DNA of 64,000 nucleotides from Ectobacillus funiculus. Its GTDB lineage: Bacteria > Bacillota > Bacilli > Bacillales > Bacillaceae_G. A program made the position numbers and the translations under genes. Location of the stretch: the NCBI RefSeq assembly GCF_042429435.1, contig NZ_JBHMAF010000120.1; one strand, 5' to 3'. Every line of letters begins with the position of its first letter. The stretch's first letter is position 1. The notes beneath the pieces were generated by a model. The model was not told where the DNA came from. It did no database searches and saw only the letters and a list, made by a program, of their open reading frames with translations. This document shows, in pieces, positions 26,402 to 34,175 of the stretch.

Positions 26402-27290
26402 TACTATTTCCTCCAACATGAACAATCTGTAATTTAGGAGTGATAAAAAATCCCCTTAGATTAACATCTTCAATTAATTTCTTTCCTTTTTCATTTCCAA
26501 CCAAAAAGGTTGCAGTCGAAAAAGCATCTGCCATCATCGCAAAAGGGGCAATAACGGTTGAACTCACCCAATGATTGGGTGATTCCTTTGTTTGAGGATT
26601 AATGATATGATGCATCCTAGGAAGTTTTGCATTCTTGCGCTCATAACTTCCTGAAGTACATACTGCTTGATTTGAAATTTCAATAACATAAATAATTTCA
26701 TCTTTTTGCTCAGGATGTTGAATACCGATCTTCCAAGGTTCTCCCTTTTGATCCACTCCGCCTGCAAACAGGTCTCCACCTGCATTGACAACAAATCCTT
26801 TAAAGTCTTTGAGTTCATTTGCGGCCAAATCGATGGCAAAGCCTTTTGCAACCGCTCCTAAATCTATCACAAGGGGCTTGTTTAAAAACAATGTCCGATA
26901 TTGTTCATCTAAAACAATGTCCTGATATGTTACGGAATCATCAGAAGGATTTTGAATAAAGGAATCTGTTAAATAATGACGATTAAATCCTTGCTCCTCC
27001 ATGACTTTCCCGATTGCAGGATCAAATTCACCATCCGTTAACTTAGCCATTTCTAAGGCAAATCTCAAGGGCTCAAATAAAAACGGACTTATTTGAACTG
27101 GTTTTCCAATCACCCTGGAAACGTTCATTAGTTCACTGTCAGGGCTAAAACGGCTGCAAGCCTGTTCAACTTTTCGAAACAGGTCAAAGGCATGGTCGAT
27201 CGTTGCTTCAACCTCTTCCTCGGATGTACCTTCCCTAGTGACTACCTGGATATCTACAACTGTATCCATATATAATTTAGTTTTTCTCAT
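26379..27290 (-). CDS. apbE: FAD:protein FMN transferase (ApbE)
   Basis: A 303-residue ApbE protein that attaches FMN from FAD to a threonine of S/T-G-A-T/S motifs. Seen are SRFSPDSELMNVS (flavin binding), DGEFDPAIG, VIDLGAVAKGFAID, FVVNAGGDLFAGG and the metal site region MMADAFSTATFLVG. It has no lipobox or signal peptide, so it acts in the cytoplasm or is released otherwise. The obvious substrate is the FMN-binding protein encoded 9 bases upstream, which has a V-S-G-A-T-Y site. Confidence 0.9.
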   Translation of the reverse strand: MRKTKLYMDTVVDIQVVTREGTSEEEVEATIDHAFDLFRKVEQACSRFSPDSELMNVSRVIGKPVQISPFLFEPLRFALEMAKLTDGEFDPAIGKVMEEQGFNRHYLTDSFIQNPSDDSVTYQDIVLDEQYRTLFLNKPLVIDLGAVAKGFAIDLAANELKDFKGFVVNAGGDLFAGGVDQKGEPWKIGIQHPEQKDEIIYVIEISNQAVCTSGSYERKNAKLPRMHHIINPQTKESPNHWVSSTVIAPFAMMADAFSTATFLVGNEKGKKLIEDVNLRGFFITPKLQIVHVGGNSNDNKKMD

Positions 27291-27299
27291 TTTTTCTCC

Positions 27300-27806
27300 T
27301 TAGGAATTTTTGGCATTATTGAGAGCATCCTGGATAGCATCTGTAAACGCTTGAGAACTGTACGTTGCCCCTGAAACAAAATCTACATTAGCACTTTGCC
27401 GTTGGATAACCTCATCCGGCAGCCCAGCTATATCACTTTCAGAATAGTGCATTCCCCAATTAATAATTTGGACATCTGTAATTTTATCCTTCTTTAAGGT
27501 TACAGCAACTTCCATTTCCCCGCGTCGATTCATTCCTGTACCTGTAAAAGTTCCATCTTTATATACTTGTCTCGGCTGATCATTTTTTATTGTTGAAGAA
27601 GCAACGCTTTTTCTATTTCCATTCACTTCGTTTGTTTTGACTTTACTCAAGCTTGAGGGCTGCTTCTTAGTTTGCATACTAATTTGTGTGTATGATGTCG
27701 AATCCATTTTGATTGCCTGTGCTTCCGTAGAAAAATAACCCGTAGCGTAAGTTGCAGCCACAGCTGCGGAACATAGAGCTACCCACTTTTTATCCATTTT
27801 CGCCAT
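27300..27806 (-). CDS. Secreted FMN-binding-domain protein
   Basis: About 168 residues. An N-terminal signal peptide (KKWVALCSAAVAATYATGYF...AQA) is followed by a linker and then an FMN-binding domain (VYKDGTFTGTGMNRRGEMEVAV ending VDFVSGATYSSQAF). SGATY carries the threonine to which ApbE links FMN. The protein acts outside the membrane as an electron carrier. The ATG at 27806 has AAGGA 7 bases upstream; an ATG 7 codons earlier has no site. It is the first gene of the FMN-ApbE-RnfD operon. Confidence 0.82.
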   Translation of the reverse strand: MAKMDKKWVALCSAAVAATYATGYFSTEAQAIKMDSTSYTQISMQTKKQPSSLSKVKTNEVNGNRKSVASSTIKNDQPRQVYKDGTFTGTGMNRRGEMEVAVTLKKDKITDVQIINWGMHYSESDIAGLPDEVIQRQSANVDFVSGATYSSQAFTDAIQDALNNAKNS

Positions 27807-27863
27807 TTCAAAATCCTTCCAGTTCATTTTAGTTTATTTTACGATTAATCGTTAACACCACAC

Positions 27864-27896
27864 AGTATATTTAAACACTTTTAAAATTCCTTTAAA
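27864..27896 (-). promoter_or_regulatory. Promoter with three phased TTTAAA boxes
   Basis: Three TTTAAA copies (27870-27875, 27880-27885, 27891-27896) are spaced 10-11 bp, one helical turn, and abut a -10 box TATACT (27864-27869 on the minus strand). No standard -35 is present. This is the layout of OmpR/PhoB-class response-regulator sites replacing the -35, and such a regulator is encoded at 29.2-29.9 kb. Confidence 0.5.
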
Positions 27897-27944
27897 AAAC
27901 GCAATAGAAAATACAGATATCCTTTCTAAAATAATTTAAATACT

Positions 27945-27967
27945 AAAAAACCCCACCTTTAAGTGAG
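27945..27967 (-). terminator. Intrinsic terminator after the histidine kinase gene
   Basis: CCCAC (27952-27956) pairs with GTGAG (27963-27967), and six T on the minus strand follow (27945-27950). It overlaps the last codons of the kinase gene. Confidence 0.65.
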
Positions 27968-29227
27968 TTTAGATAAATGATTCTTTATGGGAAGTTTTAT
28001 AACAAACTGACTCCCTTCGTAGAGCCTGCTTTCTGCAGAAATTTGCCCTCCGTGAGCCTCCACAATCCATTTGGCAATAGACAAACCAAGCCCTGTTCCT
28101 CCTGTTGCCCTCGCTCTTTCCTTATCACTTCGATAAAAACGATCAAATATAAAAGGTAAATCTTTTTCTGGTATTCCTGTCCCGGTATCTTCAATGTTTA
28201 TTCTTAGGTTGCCGCCTTCCTTATAGGAATAAATGGTTATTTTATCGTTCGATACTGAGTATTTTAGAGCATTATCTAGCAGAATGACTAAAAGCTGATG
28301 AATTCGTTCCTTATCTCCAAAGTAAATTATGTTCCCTTCTATCTCATCTTCCATCTTGATATCCTTCATATCAGCAATTGGCTCAAACTGTTCCACTATA
28401 TTTCGAAGCAGTTCATCCATTGAAAAAAATTCTGGATTAATAAGCTGTTCATTTGAGCCAGTCCTTGCCAAGGTTAATAAATCCTCTACTAATTTGCTCA
28501 GACGTTTAACTTCAGTCAGACCTTTATATATTGTTGTACTTTCCTGTTCAATTGTATTAGTTGGATGACGAAAGAGGAGTTCCAAATGAGTTTGAATAAC
28601 CGAAAGCGGTGTCCGCAATTCATGGGAAGCGTCACTAACAAACTGTTCTTGTTTTTCCCAGGACCTTTGAATTGGCACTAATGCTCGATTTGACAAAAAT
28701 AAACCAATAAAAAAGGAGATCAACAAACCTACGGAACATCCAAATCCAATTAATAGCAGCAGTTTTTTTAGAACATTCACCTCGGGATCAATGTTATAAA
28801 CAAGCTGGATGGTTGCAGCAGAAGGAAAGTTTTCAAGTTCATCTTTCTGTTTAACATGAATCAAAATCCTATAAGAATGTCCGCCAGTGGTTTGGGTACG
28901 TATTTTTTTGTCATTCCTATTTGGTTTAAAGGAAGATATTTCTTTTTTATAAAAGGCGTTCTTTGGATTACTTAAAAGGAGATCCCCTTTTTTATCCCAA
29001 AATAAATAGGAAACTTTCCGTTCTGATTCCCTTTCATTTTTCTCTTCATTTAATTCATCACTTGAATTTTGGATCAGATAGGTTTCCTTATGTCGTAATT
29101 TTTCATCAATGGAGGCAAGAGAGTTTTTTTGCATATATAAATAGAGGCTAATACCCAAAATACTTAAGACAAAAAAGAAAACAAGAGTAAAAAGTGATAC
29201 CAGTTGGATTTTAGTTTTACGAAACAT
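27959..29227 (-). CDS. Sensor histidine kinase (OmpR-type system)
   Basis: A 422-residue membrane kinase. There are two membrane helices (about 10-32 and 150-172) around an extracellular sensor of about 120 residues and a short HAMP-like link. Then come the phospho-acceptor SDASHELRTPLSVI, the N-box QLLVILLDNALKYS, the G1 box IEDTGTGIPEKDLPFIFDRF and the G2 box GGTGLGLSIAKWI. It overlaps its response regulator gene by 11 bases. The signal is unknown. Its neighbour operon (FMN-binding, ApbE, RnfD-like) is the likely target. Confidence 0.92.
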   Translation of the reverse strand: MFRKTKIQLVSLFTLVFFFVLSILGISLYLYMQKNSLASIDEKLRHKETYLIQNSSDELNEEKNERESERKVSYLFWDKKGDLLLSNPKNAFYKKEISSFKPNRNDKKIRTQTTGGHSYRILIHVKQKDELENFPSAATIQLVYNIDPEVNVLKKLLLLIGFGCSVGLLISFFIGLFLSNRALVPIQRSWEKQEQFVSDASHELRTPLSVIQTHLELLFRHPTNTIEQESTTIYKGLTEVKRLSKLVEDLLTLARTGSNEQLINPEFFSMDELLRNIVEQFEPIADMKDIKMEDEIEGNIIYFGDKERIHQLLVILLDNALKYSVSNDKITIYSYKEGGNLRINIEDTGTGIPEKDLPFIFDRFYRSDKERARATGGTGLGLSIAKWIVEAHGGQISAESRLYEGSQFVIKLPIKNHLSKLT

Positions 29228-29897
29228 CCTCTTTATCCCCTTTTAGCATGAATCCGATTCCTCGTACGGTTACAATCCAGTGATCCAAATGGAAGGGGGT
29301 AAGCTTTTTTCGAAGATGATGAACATATACATCCACAACGTTTAATCCTGCTTCTGAACTAAAACCCCAGATTCGATTGAAAATTTGATCACGTAACAAG
29401 ATTTGCTCCTTATTGAGAATGAAGAATTCCAGTAATAGGTATTCTTTTACAGTCAAATTCAATTTTATCCCATTTACATATCCATCATGCTCAATAATTT
29501 TTATAGGGCCGTATCCTAGTTCTTTTTCTGTCTGTTCCCCTTTTCCTCGCAAAAGCACGCGTATTCGAGCTAATAATTCAGGTGCCGCAAAGGGCTTGAT
29601 TAAATAATCATCTGCCCCTAAATCTAATCCCATCACCCTATCCTTAACACTATCCTTAGCGGTCAGAAGTAAAATAGGAGTTTTCACTGATTCATTTCTT
29701 AATGTTCTTACAATCGAAAAACCATCCACTTCAGGAAGCATAATATCTAGTATGATCACGTCGTAAATGCTTTTTTTAGCAAGCTGAAGGCCATCATAAC
29801 CATTTAGGGCAGTGTCGACATCATAATTTTCTTCTTCTAATATTTTTGAAATTCCCTCAGTCAACGGTTTCTCATCATCAACTATTAATATTTTCAT
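29217..29897 (-). CDS. OmpR-family response regulator
   Basis: About 226 residues. The receiver domain has acidic pocket VDDEKP, phospho-aspartate in VIILDIMLPEVDG, LLTAKDS and LGADDYLIKPF. The C-terminal winged helix has LNLTVKEYLLLEFFILN and VYVHHLRKKL. The ATG at 29897 has GGAGGA 5 bases upstream. It is the first gene of the pair with the kinase. Three phased TTTAAA boxes before the FMN-binding gene are a likely binding site. Confidence 0.92.
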   Translation of the reverse strand: MKILIVDDEKPLTEGISKILEEENYDVDTALNGYDGLQLAKKSIYDVIILDIMLPEVDGFSIVRTLRNESVKTPILLLTAKDSVKDRVMGLDLGADDYLIKPFAAPELLARIRVLLRGKGEQTEKELGYGPIKIIEHDGYVNGIKLNLTVKEYLLLEFFILNKEQILLRDQIFNRIWGFSSEAGLNVVDVYVHHLRKKLTPFHLDHWIVTVRGIGFMLKGDKEDVS

Positions 29898-30856
29898 GTC
29901 TTCCTCCAATACTGCATCAAATTTTGACTTTTATATTTTAACCTTAGTTTTTTAAAAAATTATTAAAAAACATTTTGTCAATCCGATAAAAATAGCTGCA
30001 TCTGTAACTTTTTGATTATTTATTATGTTTTTTTATATAGATTTGAAAGAGAGTTTGATCAAAACAATGCTAATAACTTTGATAAAGATTCAAATAGAAA
30101 AAGCCTGTTTTGAAAAAAGATTAATCAAAACAGACTCTTTCTTTTGTTTAATTTCAACTTACTTTATAAAAAAGATTGATCATTTTCAATGCATGTTGTT
30201 AAATATTAGCCCCCATTAGCCAACTATGCAGCGCGAGCGCTACACCATCTTACGTAAGAAAATCAGTTCTTACATGGGAGACCATAGTACGGATGCGATA
30301 TAATGAGATCACTATTCAGCTTTGGAAACTCCATATCACATCTTACAATTAACTTTGACTCAAGCAATTCTCTTTTATCCACCCTCTTTAGTTTCTATGC
30401 TCCTTTTATTTCTTCTCTTGACGTAACCAATTATAAATAGTGGGAACCTGCATTTTTCTTTATTTAATTTTTTGAAAAATACGGTAATTGAAATATTAAA
30501 ACCCTGTTTAATCAACCTAAGTCAATTTTCTAACAATAAATTTATTATTAATATTATTGTTAATATCAATTTTATCGTTTACTTTAATTTAAAATCACCT
30601 TATTGGCATTGTTTTGTTTAATGAAACGAATACAAGAACAATAATTGATTTTGCCATCATCAAGGACTTCATTTGTAAATAGGCAATAGCCAGTCGTGTG
30701 ATGCACGAATGAGCCAATTGGAAAGATTCTTATTATTTGTATTCAGGGCATTCTCGGTAGTCACTTCACTAAAGCACTCTCTCAAAAATAGTTGATATGC
30801 CCGTTAAAAGGTTATGTTAAAATGAATTAACTTTTAAAAAAAGTGGAGGGATAAAC
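29898..30856. other. Long intergenic region, hairpin at 30105-30133
   Basis: No gene was seen in about 950 bp. CTGTTTTGA (30105-30113) pairs with TCAAAACAG (30125-30133), followed by a T-rich tail: an orphan terminator on the plus strand. CTTACGTAAGA near 30251 resembles the IS1182-relic end motif seen at 19.77 and 33.98 kb. The last part is the upstream region of the LysE gene. Confidence 0.4.
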
Positions 30857-31480
30857 GTGGACTTCCTATCTATAATATCTTTTTTAGGTGCAGCAATAGT
30901 TCTCACTCTTATGCCAGGACCAGATAACTTGTTCACTTTGGCACAGAGTATAGCAAAAGGGAAAAAGGCAGGTATCTTTACTACACTGGGGCTTTGCACA
31001 GGATTATTAGTTCATATTACTGCTGCGACCATCGGAATTTCAGCAGTGATTTATCAATCAGCTTTTGCTTTCACAGTAGTGAAATATGCAGGAGCAGCAT
31101 ACTTGTTATTCTTAGCATTTAAGTCTTTTAGCGAAAAAGGTTCGAGTTTTAATCTTAACAACGAGGACACTTTAGACTACAAATCTTTATACAAAAAAGG
31201 GATCATAATGAACGTATTAAATCCAAAAGTTTCTTTGTTTTTCCTAGCATTCTTCCCACAGTTTATTAACTATGAGAATGGTAATGTTTCCATTCAAATG
31301 CTTATCTATGGAATCCTATTTCTAGTCCAAACTTTAGTAATTTTCACTTTAATAAGTGTGTTTGCTGGAAAAGTGGGTTATTTCCTACGTAAAAACCCAT
31401 CATTATCTAAAAAGATTAACATTATTCAAGGGTCTCTGTTTACCCTTATAGGGTTAAAAATTGCGTTTAGCCAAAAATAA
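30857..31480 (+). CDS. LysE/RhtB-family exporter
   Basis: A 207-residue membrane protein with six helices and the LysE opening ALMPGPDNLFTLAQSIAKGKKAG-type segment (seen as TLMPGPDNLFTLAQSI), followed by the NPKVSLFFLAFFPQF segment. It exports amino acids or related compounds. It starts at GTG with GGAGGG 6 bases upstream. A monocistronic unit ended by the hairpin at 31497-31519. Confidence 0.9.
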   Translation: MDFLSIISFLGAAIVLTLMPGPDNLFTLAQSIAKGKKAGIFTTLGLCTGLLVHITAATIGISAVIYQSAFAFTVVKYAGAAYLLFLAFKSFSEKGSSFNLNNEDTLDYKSLYKKGIIMNVLNPKVSLFFLAFFPQFINYENGNVSIQMLIYGILFLVQTLVIFTLISVFAGKVGYFLRKNPSLSKKINIIQGSLFTLIGLKIAFSQK

Positions 31481-31496
31481 TAGTTTATACATTTAA

Positions 31497-31519
31497 AGAG
31501 TAGTCCACACAGCTACTCT
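31497..31519 (+). terminator. Terminator of the LysE-type gene
   Basis: AGAGTAG (31497-31503) pairs with CTACTCT (31513-31519), followed by TTTCTC. Confidence 0.7.
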
Positions 31520-31592
31520 TTTCTCAATAAAACTGCGTATTTCATTTTCCTTGGGTTAAATGCATCAAATGGTGATTTTTTACCACATACAA

Positions 31593-31645
31593 ATAAGCCA
31601 AAAACAGACAAGCTTTGAATAAAAACATGCATGTTTTTGGCTTAT
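31593..31645. terminator. Perfect 13-bp hairpin between convergent genes
   Basis: ATAAGCCAAAAAC (31593-31605) pairs exactly with GTTTTTGGCTTAT (31633-31645); the loop is 27 bases. It is placed to stop the minus-strand hydrolase transcript, although the T-run is short. Confidence 0.45.
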
Positions 31646-31693
31646 CAGAGTGATTCCCTTTTCAACAATCATACGTTTAATTGAAAAGGATTA

Positions 31694-32476
31694 TCAACCA
31701 ATAAATTGCCTTAATAGCTCGTTAAACTTGTCACGTTCTTCCCAGAAGGAACCATGACCGCTGTAATGAAACGGAACAAGCTGTGAATTTCCTATTTTTT
31801 GATTTAGTTCCTGAGCTTGTGTAAATGGAATAACCTTGTCGTGAACACCGTGAACTATTAAGGTAGGGACAAGTATTTTTGGCAAATCGGCATAAAGCGT
31901 CTCATCTCTTAGTGTAATTATGATCGCTGCCGTTGACCAACCTGCTGCTTGTAAGCCCAATTGAAAAAACCACTCAGAGAATGAGCTTGTTATATATTGA
32001 AAGAAAAAGGCGTCTGTCACTTCTTGCATCATCTTAGGACGGTCATTTAACGCTTGAGTAAGGAATCTAGTCGCAGTTTCTGTAGTAAAGCCTATAGGAG
32101 CTGCAGCGTCTACAAGGACAAGGTTGGATACTCCGTAACCATTATGTCGGGACATATACCGAATCGCGATTGCTCCACCTGTAGAGTGACCTACAAGAGT
32201 GAAATTGTCTAATTGGAGTACACCAACTACTGCACATATATCATCTGCCAATCGGTCAAAATTGTAACCAGTTATTGGCTTATCCGACTTTCCGAATCCT
32301 CTCCAGTCAATTCCGATACAGCGATAACCCCTTAAGGCAAGAGCATCAAATTGATACTCAAACTGTTTATGGCTTAACGGCCAACCATGTAAAAACACGA
32401 TCGTCTTACTGCCCTCGGGATGTATATCTTCTACATATAATTTTACACCTGACTCTACAGTAACATAGTATCCCAC
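31694..32476 (-). CDS. Alpha/beta hydrolase (chloroperoxidase/haloperoxidase-like)
   Basis: About 260 residues. The oxyanion segment is FLHGWPLSHKQFEYQ, the nucleophile is serine in GHSTGG, the acid is in VHGVHDKVIP and the histidine is in YSGHGSFWEERDKF; a DWRGFGKSDKP segment follows the strand typical of non-heme chloroperoxidase-like hydrolases. The GTG at 32476 is preferred: AGGGGGA lies 6 bases upstream. An open frame of 14 more codons lacks a site. The gene stands alone, and the substrate is unknown. Confidence 0.82.
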   Translation of the reverse strand: MGYYVTVESGVKLYVEDIHPEGSKTIVFLHGWPLSHKQFEYQFDALALRGYRCIGIDWRGFGKSDKPITGYNFDRLADDICAVVGVLQLDNFTLVGHSTGGAIAIRYMSRHNGYGVSNLVLVDAAAPIGFTTETATRFLTQALNDRPKMMQEVTDAFFFQYITSSFSEWFFQLGLQAAGWSTAAIIITLRDETLYADLPKILVPTLIVHGVHDKVIPFTQAQELNQKIGNSQLVPFHYSGHGSFWEERDKFNELLRQFIG

Positions 32477-32649
32477 ACCGATTCCCCCTAAAAATGGCTT
32501 TAACAATAAGCTATTCATTTAGGCAAACATAGGTGAATACCTATTACTTGTTCGAATGCCGTGTCTGTGGTAATGGACGGTGCTTATTGAACGTTACTGA
32601 CCTTTGTTGAACAAGAAACAACGCATATTATATTCATTTTTAGTTAACA

Positions 32650-32735
32650 TAACGCAGTATTACCGAAATTCAATGTATTTAGGAGACTACCAAGAACCCT
32701 CCAATTAAGCTATCTGAAGGGCTTTCGTGTTCATA
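32650..32735 (-). repeat. Dispersed hairpin repeat, copy 5 (downstream of a coiled-coil gene)
   Basis: CAATGTATTTAGGAGACTAC and GTGTTCATATAA are kept. CCCTCCA (32697-32703) pairs with TGAAGGG (32715-32721) with one mismatch. It lies about 30 bases after the next gene's stop. Confidence 0.6.
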
Positions 32736-32750
32736 TAAAATGTCTTATTT

Positions 32751-33116
32751 TTACATCCTAACAATTCCACTTACTCCAGGCGGAATAAATACACTTCTGG
32801 GCTTTTCTGGTAATTTATATTTTTCAGATGGTACTCCCGGTTCTGGTTGTTCAGGATTACGTTCCTCTAATTCAGAGTGTTCTATCTGTTGCTGGTATAA
32901 ATTTTCTATAGTTGGATCTTCTCTCTGTTGTTGATAAGAGTGGTTTAAATAAGCCTGTTGAAGTTGTTGGTACAGTTGCTGTTGCTGTGAAAAAGTTTCC
33001 ATAAGGTGATTTAATTGAAGTTCTATATTTGCTATCCTTTGAGCAATATGTTGTGACTCTGATCTTGTCTTTGCACGAGCATTATTGTAATCAAATGAGT
33101 TCCAATGATGATACAT
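32751..33116 (-). CDS. Q-rich coiled-coil protein, candidate spore coat protein
   Basis: About 121 residues. A heptad-like stretch (AQRIANIELQLNHLMETF) and a Q-rich helix (QQQQLYQQLQQ) lead to a proline-rich tail ending GVSGIVRM. The N-terminal helix and the IVRM ending are shared with the next protein, so the two are paralogues. The ATG at 33116 with AGAAGGG upstream is preferred. I do not recognise the family. Small, low-complexity, paired genes, one under a sigma-K-like promoter, point to the spore surface. Confidence 0.6.
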   Translation of the reverse strand: MYHHWNSFDYNNARAKTRSESQHIAQRIANIELQLNHLMETFSQQQQLYQQLQQAYLNHSYQQQREDPTIENLYQQQIEHSELEERNPEQPEPGVPSEKYKLPEKPRSVFIPPGVSGIVRM

Positions 33117-33210
33117 AATATCCCTTCTTCCGCACTCTTTCATTGATTAAATCATTAATACAAATCACATTCGCAATTTCGGTTTTCCATCTTAATTTGT
33201 ATACTTGGAA

Positions 33211-33435
33211 TTACATACGTACAATTATTGCTCCACCACCACCACCAGTCATTGTATTTGTATTTACATTATTCTGATGCATGTAACGAAGCATCTGATT
33301 ATTCTGTTCGACCATTTTAATAAGCATCTCTAGTTGCTTCTCAATATTTGTGATTCTTTGATGGATATTTATTTGATCCATATGGGCATATCTCTGTTGA
33401 TTCGCGTAATAAGGATAGTATTGCGGCGAGTTCAT
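33211..33435 (-). CDS. Small coiled-coil protein, candidate spore coat protein
   Basis: A 74-residue protein: a tyrosine-rich start (PQYYPYYANQQRY), a coiled-coil helix (HQRITNIEKQLEMLIKMVEQ), then a poly-glycine stretch and IVRM. It is paralogous to the preceding-coordinate gene. The ribosome site is GGAGAG. A strong sigma-K-type promoter lies about 50 bases upstream. The family is unknown to me. Confidence 0.6.
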   Translation of the reverse strand: MNSPQYYPYYANQQRYAHMDQINIHQRITNIEKQLEMLIKMVEQNNQMLRYMHQNNVNTNTMTGGGGGAIIVRM

Positions 33436-33484
33436 CTAAACATTCACTCTCCTTTATTTAGAAAAAGGTCTTAGTATTACTTGT

Positions 33485-33511
33485 TATTTTATGTAAAACG
33501 TTTTAGGGCGT
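33485..33511 (-). promoter_or_regulatory. Sigma-K type mother-cell promoter
   Basis: On the minus strand: AC, 16 bases, then CATAAAATA, which fits the sigma-K consensus (AC ... CATANNNTA) exactly. It lies upstream of the 74-residue coiled-coil gene and supports late mother-cell (coat) expression. Confidence 0.6.
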
Positions 33512-34087
33512 TCGCCTAAATTTTTTAGGGCAATGATTAATAACTGCTTTTTTTTCAAGTGATTTTCTTGGAATGGTATTCCATAAGTTGTCTAATCCGA
33601 CAACTTATAAAAACAGGAAAAATCTTTATATAACAAGCTTTCTCGACATATTTCCATAACGTTTATATTTCACTCTATATAGGCTAAAAATTGCGCGGGG
33701 AACGTGATGACTGTCGCCATTCCTTTTTCTTTGTTGTCCTTGCGGAACTTTTTTCGGCTCGTTGTGGCTCTTTTGCCAAGCCGCCAGACCAAAAGCAAGA
33801 TTCGGGCTATCGGCTTGCACGAGCAATGATACGAGCCGAACCGCCAGATCACCCGTCCATTATGTTGCTCTCTTCCAATATCCTATACGCATATGTGGAG
33901 GGCTCTGCCCAAAAGCAAGGGAAATGCCAAAATCTTAATAAAAGCAAAAAAACAGCCATTTTGAGGCTGTCTGTTTACGTAAGATATCAGTTCCTGTTTT
34001 CAAATCATCAAGCTAAAAAACAGTTGAATTGGTTACTATCTTAACCACCCCATAAAAAGTTGTGTTTCAATCCTGTTATTTAAACCA
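33512..34087. other. Non-coding stretch with IS-end motif
   Basis: An unusually GC-rich island for the window lies at about 33690-33870. Open frames there have no ribosome site or family match. GAGGCTGTCTGTTTACGTAA (33969-33988) resembles the end of the IS1182 relic at 19.77 kb. Probably a transposon remnant. Confidence 0.35.
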
Positions 34088-34147
34088 GGTCCAGAAGTAC
34101 TGATAACTTACATAACGCAAAGGTTATGGTTATCAGTACACTGGTCC
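34088..34147 (-). terminator. Nested long hairpin after the dehydrogenase gene
   Basis: GTACTGATAAC (34097-34107) pairs perfectly with 34129-34139. Inside it CATAAC (34111-34116) pairs with GTTATG (34123-34128), and outside it GGTCCAG pairs with CTGGTCC with one mismatch. It starts 29 bases after the stop of the minus-strand gene. The stem is long but the T-run is short. Confidence 0.5.
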
Positions 34148-34175
34148 TTCTATTCGTTGCTTCGCTTATGACAGA

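Noticed and set aside
25574..27806. A complete Rnf or Na-NQR complex
   Set aside because: Only one RnfD/NqrB-like subunit, one FMN-binding protein and ApbE are present; RnfA, B, C, E and NqrF are absent from the window.
30025..30219. 64-codon plus-strand frame
   Set aside because: It is spanned by a perfect terminator-type hairpin and has no ribosome site or recognisable pattern.
33691..34044. 117-codon plus-strand open frame in a GC-rich island
   Set aside because: No ribosome site, no family pattern, and overlapping open frames on the other strand. The composition and IS-end motif fit transposon debris.
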